Positions 54,090 to 63,556 of a stretch of 64,000 nucleotides of DNA are shown piece by piece. How positions within the stretch are numbered: the first letter of the stretch is position 1; each line of letters opens with the position of its first letter. Position numbers and translations under genes: made by a program. Source of the stretch: Phyllobacterium pellucidum (GTDB lineage Bacteria; Pseudomonadota; Alphaproteobacteria; Rhizobiales; Rhizobiaceae); the NCBI RefSeq assembly GCF_013327855.1, contig NZ_JABUMX010000001.1, forward strand, positions 806,001 through 870,000. The letters run 5' to 3'. The notes below the pieces were generated by a model, which ran no database searches, had not been told where the DNA came from, and saw only the letters and a list, made by a program, of their open reading frames with translations.

Positions 54090-55115
54090 GGCATCCCGGC
54101 GCCGGTGACGGGCGCGATCGCGCGTTTCCCGTATGATGCGAGCGGGTGCGCCGGGCTGGTTGAAAACAAGTTCCACCTCCAACACCGACGTACGGCCGGC
54201 AAACGCCCTCGCCGCCTCGCTGCCGTCGAGAAGCCTCACCAGGTCTTTGGCTGTTGTGACCGGCGTCAGGTTTTCCCCATCGGCCGCTTCAGCGAGTTCG
54301 GCGAGATTTTCGTCCGTGTACGGGTGATGGTCTGGAAAGGCGCGCGTTTTCTCGACGATGCCGCCCGCTTCGCGAAGCGTCGTGAAAAACTTGGACGGAT
54401 CGCCTATGCCGGCGAAAGCCAGTAATCGTTTGCCGGCTATCTCAGATGTCGATAGCGGCTTAAGAACTCCTTCATAGATCGGTTTTGCCGCCCGCGCCGC
54501 ATTGCGAATGACCCGGTCGGCGCCGTTCGCTGTGCCGATCTTGAGCACCGCGTCGGTTCGCACAAGCTGGTCGATCAGCGGCGCGCGCAAGGGTCCTCCC
54601 GGCAAGACATGGCCATTGCCCACGCCGCGGCCGGCATCCACCACCATCAAGGCAAAATCGAAATGCAGGCGGGCGCTTTGAAAGCCGTCATCCATGATGA
54701 TGAAATCGCATCCGGACTGCTGCAATGCCTGTGCCGCGGCAAAGCGGTCGGACGTGACGATGACCGCCGCGTGCCGGGCGAGCAACAGTGGTTCGTCGCC
54801 GACAAGACGGGCGCTGTCATGGGCTGGATCGACACGATGCATGCCCGAAAACGCGCCGCCATAGCCGCGCGAAACGATGCCGGGCGTCAGCCCGGCGGCG
54901 ATTGCTGCCCTCGCAAAGGTGATTGAGGTCGGGGTCTTTCCCGCACCGCCAACGGTGAAATTGCCGATGCAAAGCACCGGGACCGGAACGGTGGGAGGCT
55001 TCGCCCGCCTTATGCGGCGCCCGGCCACGCTGCCGTAGACTTTGGAAAACGGGCTTAGCGCCCAGGCCCGCCAATCCGGCTTTTCCCACCAGAATGGAGG
55101 GGCCTCACTCATCAT
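54084..55115 (-). CDS. lpxK: Tetraacyldisaccharide 4'-kinase LpxK
   Basis: Phosphorylates the 4'-position of the tetraacyldisaccharide precursor to make lipid IVA at the inner membrane. The 343-residue protein has an N-terminal membrane-associated helix, then the P-loop GNFTVGGAGKTPT. Other marks are GIVSRGYGGAFSG and DDGFQSARLHFDF, the latter holding the catalytic aspartates. Its start overlaps waaA by four bases. It ends the cluster PmbA-CysQ-DUF4170-acyltransferase-WaaA-LpxK. Confidence 0.96.
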   Translation of the reverse strand: MMSEAPPFWWEKPDWRAWALSPFSKVYGSVAGRRIRRAKPPTVPVPVLCIGNFTVGGAGKTPTSITFARAAIAAGLTPGIVSRGYGGAFSGMHRVDPAHDSARLVGDEPLLLARHAAVIVTSDRFAAAQALQQSGCDFIIMDDGFQSARLHFDFALMVVDAGRGVGNGHVLPGGPLRAPLIDQLVRTDAVLKIGTANGADRVIRNAARAAKPIYEGVLKPLSTSEIAGKRLLAFAGIGDPSKFFTTLREAGGIVEKTRAFPDHHPYTDENLAELAEAADGENLTPVTTAKDLVRLLDGSEAARAFAGRTSVLEVELVFNQPGAPARIIRETRDRARHRRRDAS

Positions 55116-56434
55116 TTCCAGCCGCCTTCGCGATTGCTGAGGCGTGCCTGCAGAACGAGAGGCTGGATGAAAGGCTCAAGTGCGGTCAAGGTGCGATCGA
55201 GCGATCCGCGCATGTCCTCGACGGTCTTGAGGCCAGCATCGATCATGACCTGGCGTTCTTCCGGATTATTGAAGAGATAGTTGACTGCGCCCGCGAGCAT
55301 ATCCTTGTCGCGCACAAGTTTCGCCGCGCCATTCTTGATCAGGCGCTGATAGGAATCGCGGAAATTCTGAACATTGCGCCCGGAGAGGATCGCGGATTTG
55401 AGCATGGCCGGCTCGAGTGGATTCTGCCCGCCTTGCGCGGTCAGCGACCGGCCGACGAATGCGATCTCCGCAAGGCGCAGATAAAGGCCCATATCGCCGA
55501 TCGTATCGCCGAGATAGATATCCGTATCAGCCTCGATCTGATCCGCCTTGCTGCGCAGCGCCACCTTCATGCCCATTTTTTCGATTGCCTCGGCGATCTC
55601 CGGCGCACGATCAGGATGGCGCGGCACGATGATCGTCAAAAGATCGCGATGGCGCGCTTTCAGCATGTGATGCACCTGCGCAACGATCTCCTCTTCGCCC
55701 TGATGCGTCGAAATCGCGGCCCAGGTCTTGCGGGTGCCGATCATGCGCTGCATTGCGGCAAGTTCAGTATTGTTCACGGGCGGTACGGCCGTGTCCACCT
55801 TGAGGTTGCCGGATACCGTCACCGGCCTTGCGCCAAGTGCCCGGAACCTTTCGCCGTCGATATCCGATTGGGCAACGACGTGGGCGAGATTTTCGAACAG
55901 GGCCTCGGCAATCGAGGGCCGCTTGTGCCAGCTGGCAAAGGAGCGATCGGAAAGGCGCCCATTGACGAGCACCTGCGGAACCCGCCTGGTGCCAAGTTCA
56001 AGGATCGTCATCGGCCAAATCTCGGATTCGCAGATGATGGCAAGATCAGGCTGCCAATGGGTCAGGAAGCGGTCGACGGCGGGCTTCAGGTCGAGCGGCA
56101 CATATTGATGGATGACGCGGTCGCCGAGGCGCTCCTGCACCATCTTCGCCGATGTAACCGTACCGGTCGTCAAAACGACATGGATGTCCATGTCGACGAT
56201 TGCTTCGACAAGCGGAGTGACAGCCGACGTTTCGCCAACACTCGCCGCATGGACCCAGATAAGCGGACCGGATGGGCGGGCAACGCTCGCCACACCGTAG
56301 CGCTCGCCCTGACGGCCACGCTCCTCCTTGCCCTTGCTGGCACGGAAGGCAACATAGGCGCCGACAATGGGAAATGTTGCCGCGCCAATCCAGCGATAGG
56401 TGCCAAGCACCAGGCGTGCCCATCTTTCGCTCAT
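55112..56434 (-). CDS. waaA: Kdo transferase WaaA (KdtA)
   Basis: GT30 glycosyltransferase of 440 residues that adds Kdo from CMP-Kdo to lipid IVA. An N-terminal membrane segment precedes WVHAASVGETSAV with the catalytic base glutamate. Further marks are FLTHWQPDLAIICESEIWPM and, in the C-terminal domain, FVGRSLTAQGGQNPLEPAM. It overlaps lpxK downstream and the acyltransferase upstream by four bases each, so the three are translationally coupled. Confidence 0.96.
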   Translation of the reverse strand: MSERWARLVLGTYRWIGAATFPIVGAYVAFRASKGKEERGRQGERYGVASVARPSGPLIWVHAASVGETSAVTPLVEAIVDMDIHVVLTTGTVTSAKMVQERLGDRVIHQYVPLDLKPAVDRFLTHWQPDLAIICESEIWPMTILELGTRRVPQVLVNGRLSDRSFASWHKRPSIAEALFENLAHVVAQSDIDGERFRALGARPVTVSGNLKVDTAVPPVNNTELAAMQRMIGTRKTWAAISTHQGEEEIVAQVHHMLKARHRDLLTIIVPRHPDRAPEIAEAIEKMGMKVALRSKADQIEADTDIYLGDTIGDMGLYLRLAEIAFVGRSLTAQGGQNPLEPAMLKSAILSGRNVQNFRDSYQRLIKNGAAKLVRDKDMLAGAVNYLFNNPEERQVMIDAGLKTVEDMRGSLDRTLTALEPFIQPLVLQARLSNREGGWK

Positions 56435-57204
56435 GCCGCGCCGTCCACGAGTTCATGCACGCGCTTGGTGTTCGCGTTCAAACTATTGGTCAATTCGACA
56501 CGCTTGGCTTCGAGCATTGCTTCATCTGCATCTTCGGGAACAAAGATCGGGTCGCCGACAATCAACCCCGATTTGCCGAATGGCAAGGGAATGGTGGTCT
56601 TGTCCCAACTCTTCTCCAGAACTTTTCTGCGGGTGGTCAGGTAGCAGATCGGCAGGATCGGCCGTCCGGAAAGCTTGGCCAGCAGAATAACCCCGGGACC
56701 GCTATCGCGCGGCGTTCCATGCGGAATATCGGCGATCATCGCCGCGGTCTTGCCTTCGGCCAGCGCTTTTTTCAAAACGAGCAGCGCCCGTGCTCCGCCC
56801 TTTTCCGTCCCTTTCGAGCGGTCGCGACCGCCCGAGCCGCGCACGATCTCCACGCCGAAGCGCTCGGCAACGCGCGCATTCAGTTCTGCGTCCTTGCTCT
56901 TGGAAAACATGGCGACGAAGCGCACGCCGCGCGGCATTAGGAATGGCGCCATCAGATGCTGGCCGTGCCAGGCAACGGCGATGAACGGCTCACCCCCGCG
57001 TTTCATATCTTCGAGGTCCGAAGACCCCTTGAGCCGGGGATTGGTCAGATGCACCAGCCGGAAGAACTGCGTGATCAACCACACGATCATGCTGCGGACG
57101 ATCGGCGAATTCGCCAGCGGGCCGCGCACCGAGCGCCAGAAGCGCTTGAGCGCTCCAGCTTTGCGGCGAGGCGCTTTAGCCGTTGCTGAATTCTGGTCAA
57201 TCAT
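56431..57204 (-). CDS. DUF374 lysophospholipid acyltransferase-like protein
   Basis: A 257-residue membrane-associated protein of the DUF374 family, related to lysophospholipid acyltransferases. The substrate pocket region reads FIAVAWHGQHLMAPFLM and later IVRGSGGRDRSKGTEKGG and IADIPHGTPRDSGPGVILLA. A basic, hydrophobic N-terminus with a predicted membrane helix (MIVWLITQFFRLVHL) anchors it. Its place upstream of waaA suggests a role in lipid A or membrane lipid acylation; this is inferred. It overlaps waaA by four bases. Confidence 0.88.
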   Translation of the reverse strand: MIDQNSATAKAPRRKAGALKRFWRSVRGPLANSPIVRSMIVWLITQFFRLVHLTNPRLKGSSDLEDMKRGGEPFIAVAWHGQHLMAPFLMPRGVRFVAMFSKSKDAELNARVAERFGVEIVRGSGGRDRSKGTEKGGARALLVLKKALAEGKTAAMIADIPHGTPRDSGPGVILLAKLSGRPILPICYLTTRRKVLEKSWDKTTIPLPFGKSGLIVGDPIFVPEDADEAMLEAKRVELTNSLNANTKRVHELVDGAA

Positions 57205-57234
57205 GTCGATCTTTGTCCGACCACGCGCACGCGG

Positions 57235-57483
57235 TCAGTCCGCCTTGCCCGTGGCAGGATCCAGCAAGCGATGCATGTGGACGATGAAATAGCGCATATG
57301 AGCGTTGTCCACCGTCGCTTGCGCCTTCGACTTCCATGCGCGCTGCGCCGAGGCAAAATCCGGATAGATGCCGACAATATCGAGCTTGTCGAGGTCGCGG
57401 AACTCGACACCGCCGAGTTTCTTCAGCTCACCGCCGAATACAAGGTGAAGCAGTTGCTTTTGATCCGAAGTGTTTTCGCTCAT
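57235..57483 (-). CDS. DUF4170 protein
   Basis: An 82-residue protein of the DUF4170 family, seen next to waaA clusters in Rhizobiales. Its body reads HLVFGGELKKLGGVEFRDLD, IVGIYPDFASAQRAWKSKAQ and AHMRYFIVHMHRLLDP. Function unknown. I chose the ATG at 57483 (MSENTSDQKQ); an in-frame ATG at 57495 adds only MDRH. It lies 30 bp before the acyltransferase gene and 36 bp after the CysQ-like gene. Confidence 0.88.
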   Translation of the reverse strand: MSENTSDQKQLLHLVFGGELKKLGGVEFRDLDKLDIVGIYPDFASAQRAWKSKAQATVDNAHMRYFIVHMHRLLDPATGKAD

Positions 57484-57519
57484 GTGCCTGTCCAAATGAT
57501 CGAGAAGGTTGCTGACTGT

Positions 57520-58329
57520 TTATCCGAACGCGGTTTCAGCGACAACGTCCAACATGTTATCCATGAGCAATCCGCTTGCGGCAACGAGCGCGCCGTGGCG
57601 ATAGTCGCCATTACTGGTGTCGGTAAGACCATAGGTGAGTGGCTTTCCGTCCGCGGCGACGACCCGGCCGCCGGCTTCCGATAGGATGAGATCGGCCGCT
57701 GCAAGATCCCAGTCATGCGAACTTGGCCGCACGAAGGTCCCCGCGATATCGCCGCGCGCCACCATGGCGATCCGATAGGCGAGCGAGGCAACGTAGGGCA
57801 TGTGTTCGATGGAGGAGAGAAAGTGTTCCGGCAGCCGCTTGATGAAGGCCGAGGGACCGGCCACCTTATAGGGAAGGTGCTGGGCCTGGACATGGATGGC
57901 GGCGCCGTTCTGCGTCGCCCCGCCGCCTGGCGTCGCCATGATGATTTCGCTGCGGGCCGGGCAGTCGAGAACGCCGGCGACGGGCCTGCCGTCTTCGATG
58001 ACGGCAACGCTGACACACCAGACGTCGGCACCTTCGATGAAGGCCCGTGTCCCATCGATCGGGTCGACGACGAAGAAGCGCTCTCGCGGGGAAGCGGCGC
58101 GTTCGTCCTGGGTTTCTTCGGATATCCAGCCGTAATCCGGGCGGGCCGTCAGCAGCATGTCCTTCAGATACTTGTCGGCGGCAAGATCGGCCTCGGTTAC
58201 CGGCGAGTTGCCGGTTTTCATCCAGACCTGCGGCGCCTGCCGAAAGTAAGACAGAGCGATCCGGCCTGCGCCCTCGGCGGCCTGCCGGATCAGTTCCAGG
58301 TCTTCAAGATTGAGCTTACTTGCCGGCAA
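57520..58329 (-). CDS. cysQ: Inositol monophosphatase-family protein, CysQ-like
   Basis: Magnesium-dependent phosphatase of 269 residues. The metal site is built from WISEETQDE, VVDPIDGTRAFIEG and SHDWDLAAADLILSEAGG. In this neighbourhood the family member is usually called 3'(2'),5'-bisphosphate nucleotidase CysQ, which clears PAP from sulfur assimilation; an inositol or fructose phosphatase is possible. It overlaps the end of pmbA by 14 bases, so the two are probably coupled. Confidence 0.88.
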   Translation of the reverse strand: MPASKLNLEDLELIRQAAEGAGRIALSYFRQAPQVWMKTGNSPVTEADLAADKYLKDMLLTARPDYGWISEETQDERAASPRERFFVVDPIDGTRAFIEGADVWCVSVAVIEDGRPVAGVLDCPARSEIIMATPGGGATQNGAAIHVQAQHLPYKVAGPSAFIKRLPEHFLSSIEHMPYVASLAYRIAMVARGDIAGTFVRPSSHDWDLAAADLILSEAGGRVVAADGKPLTYGLTDTSNGDYRHGALVAASGLLMDNMLDVVAETAFG

Positions 58330-59659
58330 GTGTCATGCCTTCGATTACGAGTGTCGGGCTGGCAATGCCGAAATTGCGATCGATATCATTTGCCGCAGTG
58401 AGATTAAGAAACATTTCCTTGAGATTTGAGGCGATCGTCACTTCGCTGACCGGATAGGCGAGTTCGCCATTTTCGATCCAGAAGCCCGAAGCACCGCGGC
58501 TGTATTCGCCGGTGATCATGTCGACACCATGGCCGAACAGTTCGGTAACGTAAAAACCGGTACCAACATCGCGCATCAGGTCTTGCGGCGACTTTTCGCC
58601 GGGTTCGATGGAGAAGTTCGTCGAGGCGGGCGTGACTGTCGAGCCGGAACGCACGCCCCTGCCATTGGTGGCGAGGCCAAGTTCCTTTGCTGTCGAGGTC
58701 GACAGGAACCAGTGTTTCAGGACGCCATTCTCGATCATCGTCAAGGGAACGCCCTCGATGCCCTCGCCGTCAAACGGGCGCGAAGAAGAACCGCGCACCC
58801 GCAACGGGTCGTCCTTAACGTTGATCGCGTCGCTCAGGATCTTCTCGCCCATGCGATCCTTAAGGAAGCTCGTCTTGCGTGCTACCGACGCGCCATTGAT
58901 GGCGCTGGCAATATGGCCGGCGATACCTCGGGCGACGCGCGGGTCGAAAACAACGCTTACACGGCCGGTTGCCGCCTGGCGCGCGCCAAGCCGCTTGACC
59001 GCACGCTCTCCGGCCGATCGCCCGATGGCGGCAGCGTCTTCAAGCGTGTCATAGAAAATGCGCGAGGAAAAATCATAATCCCGCTCCATGGCGGTACCGC
59101 TGCCGGCGATGGCGCTGACGGAGCGGGAAAAACGCGATCCCACATATTGTCCGGCAAATCCGCCTGATGTGACGAGCACGAGGCCGCCCATTCCAGCAGA
59201 TGCGGAGCCTCCACCCGAATTGGTAACACCCTCGACGGCGAGCGCGGCCGCTTCGGCGGCAAGTGCTGCTTCGGTCAGTTGCGCGGCATCGACGACGGTC
59301 GGATCGTAAAGATCGAGATCGCGAATTTGGCGGGCAAGATTTTCAGGAGCGGCAAGACCCTCGAAGCTATCGTCCGGCGATACTTTCGCCATGGCAACGG
59401 CGCGTTCGGCCAAGGCCTTTGGCTCGGCTCCGCCGTTGGCAGATATGCTGGCGATCTTGCGACCGACGAAGACGCGCAGGGAAAACTCATCGCTCTCGGA
59501 AGATTCGGTCTCTTCGACCTTTCCGAGCCGTACGCTAACGCCCGCGGAACGCGAGCGGGCAACGACTGCGTCGGCCGCGTCGGCGCCTGCTTTTTTTGCA
59601 GCTTCGACGAGCGCGGTCGCTTTGTCTAGAAATTCACGGGAGTTCAAAGAGTCGCTCAT
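58316..59659 (-). CDS. pmbA: TldE/PmbA-family metalloprotease subunit
   Basis: A 447-residue TldD/E-family protein. In E. coli TldE (PmbA) is the non-metal partner of TldD and they mature microcin B17 and degrade peptides. Here the patterns ADAADAVVARSRSAGVSVRLG, DGEGIEGVPLTMIENGVLKHWFL and GEYSRGASGFWIENGELAYPV identify the family. No HExxxH motif is seen, as expected for the E subunit. It opens the cluster that leads to lpxK. No tldD gene is in the window. Confidence 0.94.
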   Translation of the reverse strand: MSDSLNSREFLDKATALVEAAKKAGADAADAVVARSRSAGVSVRLGKVEETESSESDEFSLRVFVGRKIASISANGGAEPKALAERAVAMAKVSPDDSFEGLAAPENLARQIRDLDLYDPTVVDAAQLTEAALAAEAAALAVEGVTNSGGGSASAGMGGLVLVTSGGFAGQYVGSRFSRSVSAIAGSGTAMERDYDFSSRIFYDTLEDAAAIGRSAGERAVKRLGARQAATGRVSVVFDPRVARGIAGHIASAINGASVARKTSFLKDRMGEKILSDAINVKDDPLRVRGSSSRPFDGEGIEGVPLTMIENGVLKHWFLSTSTAKELGLATNGRGVRSGSTVTPASTNFSIEPGEKSPQDLMRDVGTGFYVTELFGHGVDMITGEYSRGASGFWIENGELAYPVSEVTIASNLKEMFLNLTAANDIDRNFGIASPTLVIEGMTLAGK

Positions 59660-59789
59660 TTTATACCTGATTATATGAATGATTAGGGTAATTTATCGTA
59701 TGGTCGCATGCACCCTCCTATATGGTGCAAATTTGCGCCTATCAAGGCGGGCCGAACGAACAATCGGCATTGGCGGCCGTTGATTATTG

Positions 59790-60701
59790 TCATTCCGCGT
59801 CGCTATCGCCGCCACGATCGGCATAGGTGATAGCCGCGTCAACGGCGCGCTTCAACTCGTCCTTGATCCCCGCCGATTCCTCGAGCACCTGCTGGATTCG
59901 CAGAAAATCCAGAACGCCGAATCGTGCCACGCTCGGGCGCAGGAAGATTGCCGGAGCCTGCGTACGCAGGCGGGTCGCGATGATCGATTGCATCATTAAT
60001 TGGCTGGCACCGAACATGGCCTCGATTGACGAGGGGGATCTGCCGATATCGCCTTCCGGTCCGCCGACGACATCGACGGCGATAACGAACCGCGCCTTGT
60101 CCATCAAATGATCGAAGGGAACGGGATTATAAATGCCGCCGTCGATCAGGATACGGTCGTCTCGTCGCACTGGCCGGAACAAGGCGGGGATCGCGGCGGA
60201 GGCGGCGACGGCATTATAAAGATCGCCCTCGGCCATCACGACCTCGCGCTGTCCGTAGAAATCGGTCGCGGTGACGCTGAGCGGGATCGCAAGTTCCTCG
60301 AATGTTTCGGGAATGCGGCCGGGAAGGAAATGCTTCAAAACCTTTTCGATGTTGAACTGGCCGAGACGAATGCCGCCGCCAAACATCTCGCCGAAGCTTG
60401 CCGGGCGCAGCTTCCACAGGCGCGCTGCAATCTCACCACGTTTGGAGAGGATCGCGACCGCGTATTCACGAATCTCGAGCCCGGACATGCCTGCCGCCAT
60501 ACCCGCGCCCATGATCGCTCCGATGGACGATCCTGAGATCGCGGCAGGTCTGATGCCAAGTTCGTCCAGGGCTTCAATGACGTTGATATGAGCGATGCCG
60601 CGCGCCCCGCCACCGCCGAACGCTACGGCAAAGGTCGGCTCGCGCGGGGTTTTACCTGCGCCTATCGACCCGTTTGCCTGATCAAGTTCGCGCGCGACCA
60701 T
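59790..60701 (-). CDS. Patatin-like phospholipase
   Basis: A 303-residue serine hydrolase of the RssA/patatin family. The oxyanion segment is AFGGGGARGIAHINV, the nucleophile serine is in SGSSIGAIMGAG (GxSxG), and the catalytic aspartate is in LIDGGIYNPVPFDHL. No signal peptide is seen, so it acts in the cytoplasm or on the inner face of the membrane. AAGGA lies before the ATG. It follows the second M16 gene by 11 bp and is probably in the same transcript. Substrate unknown. Confidence 0.92.
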   Translation of the reverse strand: MVARELDQANGSIGAGKTPREPTFAVAFGGGGARGIAHINVIEALDELGIRPAAISGSSIGAIMGAGMAAGMSGLEIREYAVAILSKRGEIAARLWKLRPASFGEMFGGGIRLGQFNIEKVLKHFLPGRIPETFEELAIPLSVTATDFYGQREVVMAEGDLYNAVAASAAIPALFRPVRRDDRILIDGGIYNPVPFDHLMDKARFVIAVDVVGGPEGDIGRSPSSIEAMFGASQLMMQSIIATRLRTQAPAIFLRPSVARFGVLDFLRIQQVLEESAGIKDELKRAVDAAITYADRGGDSDAE

Positions 60702-60712
60702 CGGTCCTTTTC

Positions 60713-62032
60713 CTATGAAAGCGGTGGGCCGACGATCAGGATCGCCGGGTCCGTCAACAACAGTTTCCTGGCCGCAGCCTTTACCTCATCCAAGGTCACG
60801 GCATTGATGAGATCGGCACGCTTGTCGATGTAGTCGCGGCCTAGGTTCTCATCCTGCAGGCCAACCAGCGTGCTGGCGACCGCCGACGAGGAGTCGAGAT
60901 TGTTCACCGCATAGGACCCAACGAGATATTTCTTGGCTTCTGCCAGTTCCTCCTCGGTTGGCCCGTCCTTGGCCATCTTTGCCACTTCTGCCTTGAGGAT
61001 TTGCAGCGTTTCGCTGGCGCGATCGGCCCGCGTTGCGGTCGAGATCATCAAAGCCGCCATATGATCGCGGTTGGCGAGATTGGAACCGGCCGAATAGGCA
61101 AGTCCGCGCTTTTCCCGTACCTCATTATAGATGCGCGATGAAAACGTCCCGCCGCCCAGAATATGGTTCATGATGTAGGCGGCAAAGAAGTCCGGATCCT
61201 TGCGCCGGACACCCGGATAGACCATCGAAATGGAGGTCTGGGGCAGTGCATAATCGACCTGGGTGGTCTTGCCGAAGGCAAGTTTTGCATCGCTGACCGT
61301 CGCGAGCTGGGCTTTTTCGGGCAGATCGCCGAAGACCTTGTCGAGAAGCGGTTTTAGCTCCTCCGGGCTGATCGATCCGACGACGCCGACAATCAAATTA
61401 TCCCGGGCGAAGTTCCGCTTGTGAAATGCAGCAAGGTCGTCGTGAGTGATGCTCATGAGACTTTGCTCCGTGCCTTCCGATTGACGGCCGTAGGGGTGGT
61501 CGCCGTAGAGTGCCTCGGCGAATTTGCGCCCGGCAATGGTGTTCGGATTGCGCTCCGAAGCCTTGATGCCGGCAATCACCTGCTGGCGAATGCGGTCGAT
61601 GGGCGCCTGGTCGAAGCGCGGGTTGTTGACGGCCAGCGTCAGCAACTCGACGGCCTCATCGCGCTTGTCGGACAGCATGCGCATCGAGCCGGTGATACTG
61701 TCGTCATCGGCATTGAAACTCATCTCGGCACCGACATCGTCGAGCTTGTCCTGGAACGAATTGGAATCGAGATCGCCCGCGCCCTCGTCAAAAAGCCCGG
61801 TCATGAGGTTGGCAAGACCATCCTTGCCTTTCGGGTCCTGTGCGGAACCACCTTTGAAGGCAAAGCGCATGGACACAAGCGGCACGAAGTCATCCTGTAC
61901 CAGCCAGGCGCGTATGCCCTTCGGCGAGACCACTTCCTGGATCTCGACCGCATAGCCCGGGACGACGGCAACGAGAAACAGCAGGAAAGTTGCAGCCAGC
62001 CGTCTCGTGATTGGGGTAACGGCGCGGATCAT
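60713..62032 (-). CDS. M16-family peptidase-like protein lacking the zinc motif
   Basis: A 439-residue exported protein (signal peptide [20 protein letters not shown]) of the M16 pitrilysin fold. Where the active partner carries HxxEH it reads [17 protein letters not shown], so it should be non-catalytic. The C-terminal domain keeps the R/Y substrate motif region in [14 protein letters not shown]. It overlaps the end of the catalytic M16 gene by four bases (ATGA) and so should form a heterodimer with it, like the paired mitochondrial processing peptidase subunits. I chose the ATG at 62032; the longer frame has no signal sequence. Confidence 0.93.
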   Translation of the reverse strand: MIRAVTPITRRLAATFLLFLVAVVPGYAVEIQEVVSPKGIRAWLVQDDFVPLVSMRFAFKGGSAQDPKGKDGLANLMTGLFDEGAGDLDSNSFQDKLDDVGAEMSFNADDDSITGSMRMLSDKRDEAVELLTLAVNNPRFDQAPIDRIRQQVIAGIKASERNPNTIAGRKFAEALYGDHPYGRQSEGTEQSLMSITHDDLAAFHKRNFARDNLIVGVVGSISPEELKPLLDKVFGDLPEKAQLATVSDAKLAFGKTTQVDYALPQTSISMVYPGVRRKDPDFFAAYIMNHILGGGTFSSRIYNEVREKRGLAYSAGSNLANRDHMAALMISTATRADRASETLQILKAEVAKMAKDGPTEEELAEAKKYLVGSYAVNNLDSSSAVASTLVGLQDENLGRDYIDKRADLINAVTLDEVKAAARKLLLTDPAILIVGPPLS

Positions 62033-63507
62033 TGGAGGACTCCTTCGGCGGGCGCTTGCGGCTGTTCCTGTTCGGCTGTACCGGGCGCCGCCTCCCCATC
62101 GGCGGGCATGTCGGGCTTGCCGTCTTCGGGCATGAGGTAGCTGGTAACGGAACGGCCATCGACGAGATAGCGCTTGGCCACGGCCTGGATGTCCGCGACC
62201 TTCACAGCCTTTATGCGATCCGGCCATTCCTGGATATCCTTGATGGTCTGGCCGGTGGAAAGCGTCGAACCATAGATGCGCGCCATCCCCGCCTGGCTGT
62301 CCCGGGCAAAGATCATGCTTTTCAGGAAGCGATTGCGCGCCTTTTCGAGTTCATCCTCGGTGACGCCATCCTTGATGATACGGGCGATTTGCGCATCGAT
62401 GCCGGCTTCGACATCGCTCAGGGTCGCATCCCCGCGCGGCGAGCCATAGACGCCGAAACTGCCGTCGTCGAGCGATCCGCCCTGATAGAAGGCGCCGGCG
62501 CTTGCTGCCGAACCATCCTTGACGACCAGGGCCTGATAAATCCGGCTGCGCGAAGACCCACCAAGGATTTCGCTCAGAAGGTCGAGAGCCTCCGCCTCGC
62601 CCGGCTTGGCGTTCGTATAGGAGGGTGCGAGCCACATCTTCTGGAAGCTCGGCTGTGACACGCGCGGGTCGGCAAGTGAAACCGTGCGTTTGGTATTCTG
62701 TTCCGGCTCCTGCGGCCGGTCGCGCTTGCCCGGCTCCGCCCGGCGCGGCACCTTGCCATAGGTCTTTTCCGCCAAGGCTTTGACGGTTGCGGGATCGACG
62801 TCGCCAGACACGACAAGGGTCGCATTGTTGGGCGTGTAATATTTCACGTAGAAGGCCAGCGCATCCTTGAGGTTCAGCTTTTCCATCTCATGCTGCCAGC
62901 CGATGACCGGCATGCGGTAAGGGCTGTTCTGGTAGAGCGTCGCGTTGACCTCTTCGGCAAGCAGCGCGCCGGGATTGCTGTCGGTGCGCGAACGGCGCTC
63001 CTCGAGCACGACGTCGCGCTCGGTTTTCACGACATCCTCATTGAGGATCAGGTTCTCCATGCGGTCCGCCTCATAGGTCATGACCATTTCGAGGGCCTGA
63101 GGCGACACCTGTTGGTAGAAGGCGGTGTAGTCATAGGAGGTGAAGGCATTTTCCTGCCCTCCGATCTCAGCGACCTTGCGCGAAAACTCGCCGGCCGGAT
63201 AAGTCTTTGTCGCCTTGAACATCAGGTGTTCAAAAAAATGTGCAATGCCCGATTTTCCGGGTTCTTCGTCGGCCGAACCGACGTGGTACCACAGCATATG
63301 CGTGACGACCGGCGCCCGATGATCCGGGATAACCACGACTTCGAGCCCGTTGTCCAGATAGAATGACGAGACGAGGTCATCCTTGCTTTCAGCGGTCGCA
63401 GGCGTTTGCACGGCAGTTTCAGCCTGGGCAGGGGCATAAACGCCCGCGCCGGCGAGCGCGCCGGTTAAAACAAATGCCGCAAATATGCGGCGTATAGTCG
63501 GGATCAT
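62029..63507 (-). CDS. M16-family zinc peptidase (catalytic subunit)
   Basis: A 492-residue periplasmic peptidase with a signal peptide ([21 protein letters not shown]). The zinc site is [12 protein letters not shown] (HxxEH) with the third ligand glutamate in [13 protein letters not shown]. It is the classic pitrilysin/YmxG-like fold. The C-terminus is proline- and glutamine-rich ([14 protein letters not shown]). It is translationally coupled to the inactive subunit downstream and 49 bp downstream of rsmD, on the same strand. Substrate unknown; small peptides in the periplasm are likely. Confidence 0.95.
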   Translation of the reverse strand: MIPTIRRIFAAFVLTGALAGAGVYAPAQAETAVQTPATAESKDDLVSSFYLDNGLEVVVIPDHRAPVVTHMLWYHVGSADEEPGKSGIAHFFEHLMFKATKTYPAGEFSRKVAEIGGQENAFTSYDYTAFYQQVSPQALEMVMTYEADRMENLILNEDVVKTERDVVLEERRSRTDSNPGALLAEEVNATLYQNSPYRMPVIGWQHEMEKLNLKDALAFYVKYYTPNNATLVVSGDVDPATVKALAEKTYGKVPRRAEPGKRDRPQEPEQNTKRTVSLADPRVSQPSFQKMWLAPSYTNAKPGEAEALDLLSEILGGSSRSRIYQALVVKDGSAASAGAFYQGGSLDDGSFGVYGSPRGDATLSDVEAGIDAQIARIIKDGVTEDELEKARNRFLKSMIFARDSQAGMARIYGSTLSTGQTIKDIQEWPDRIKAVKVADIQAVAKRYLVDGRSVTSYLMPEDGKPDMPADGEAAPGTAEQEQPQAPAEGVLQ

Positions 63508-63556
63508 TGAAATCGGTCCAGTACTGTTGTTCAGGATTGCGATACAATCCCGCTGT

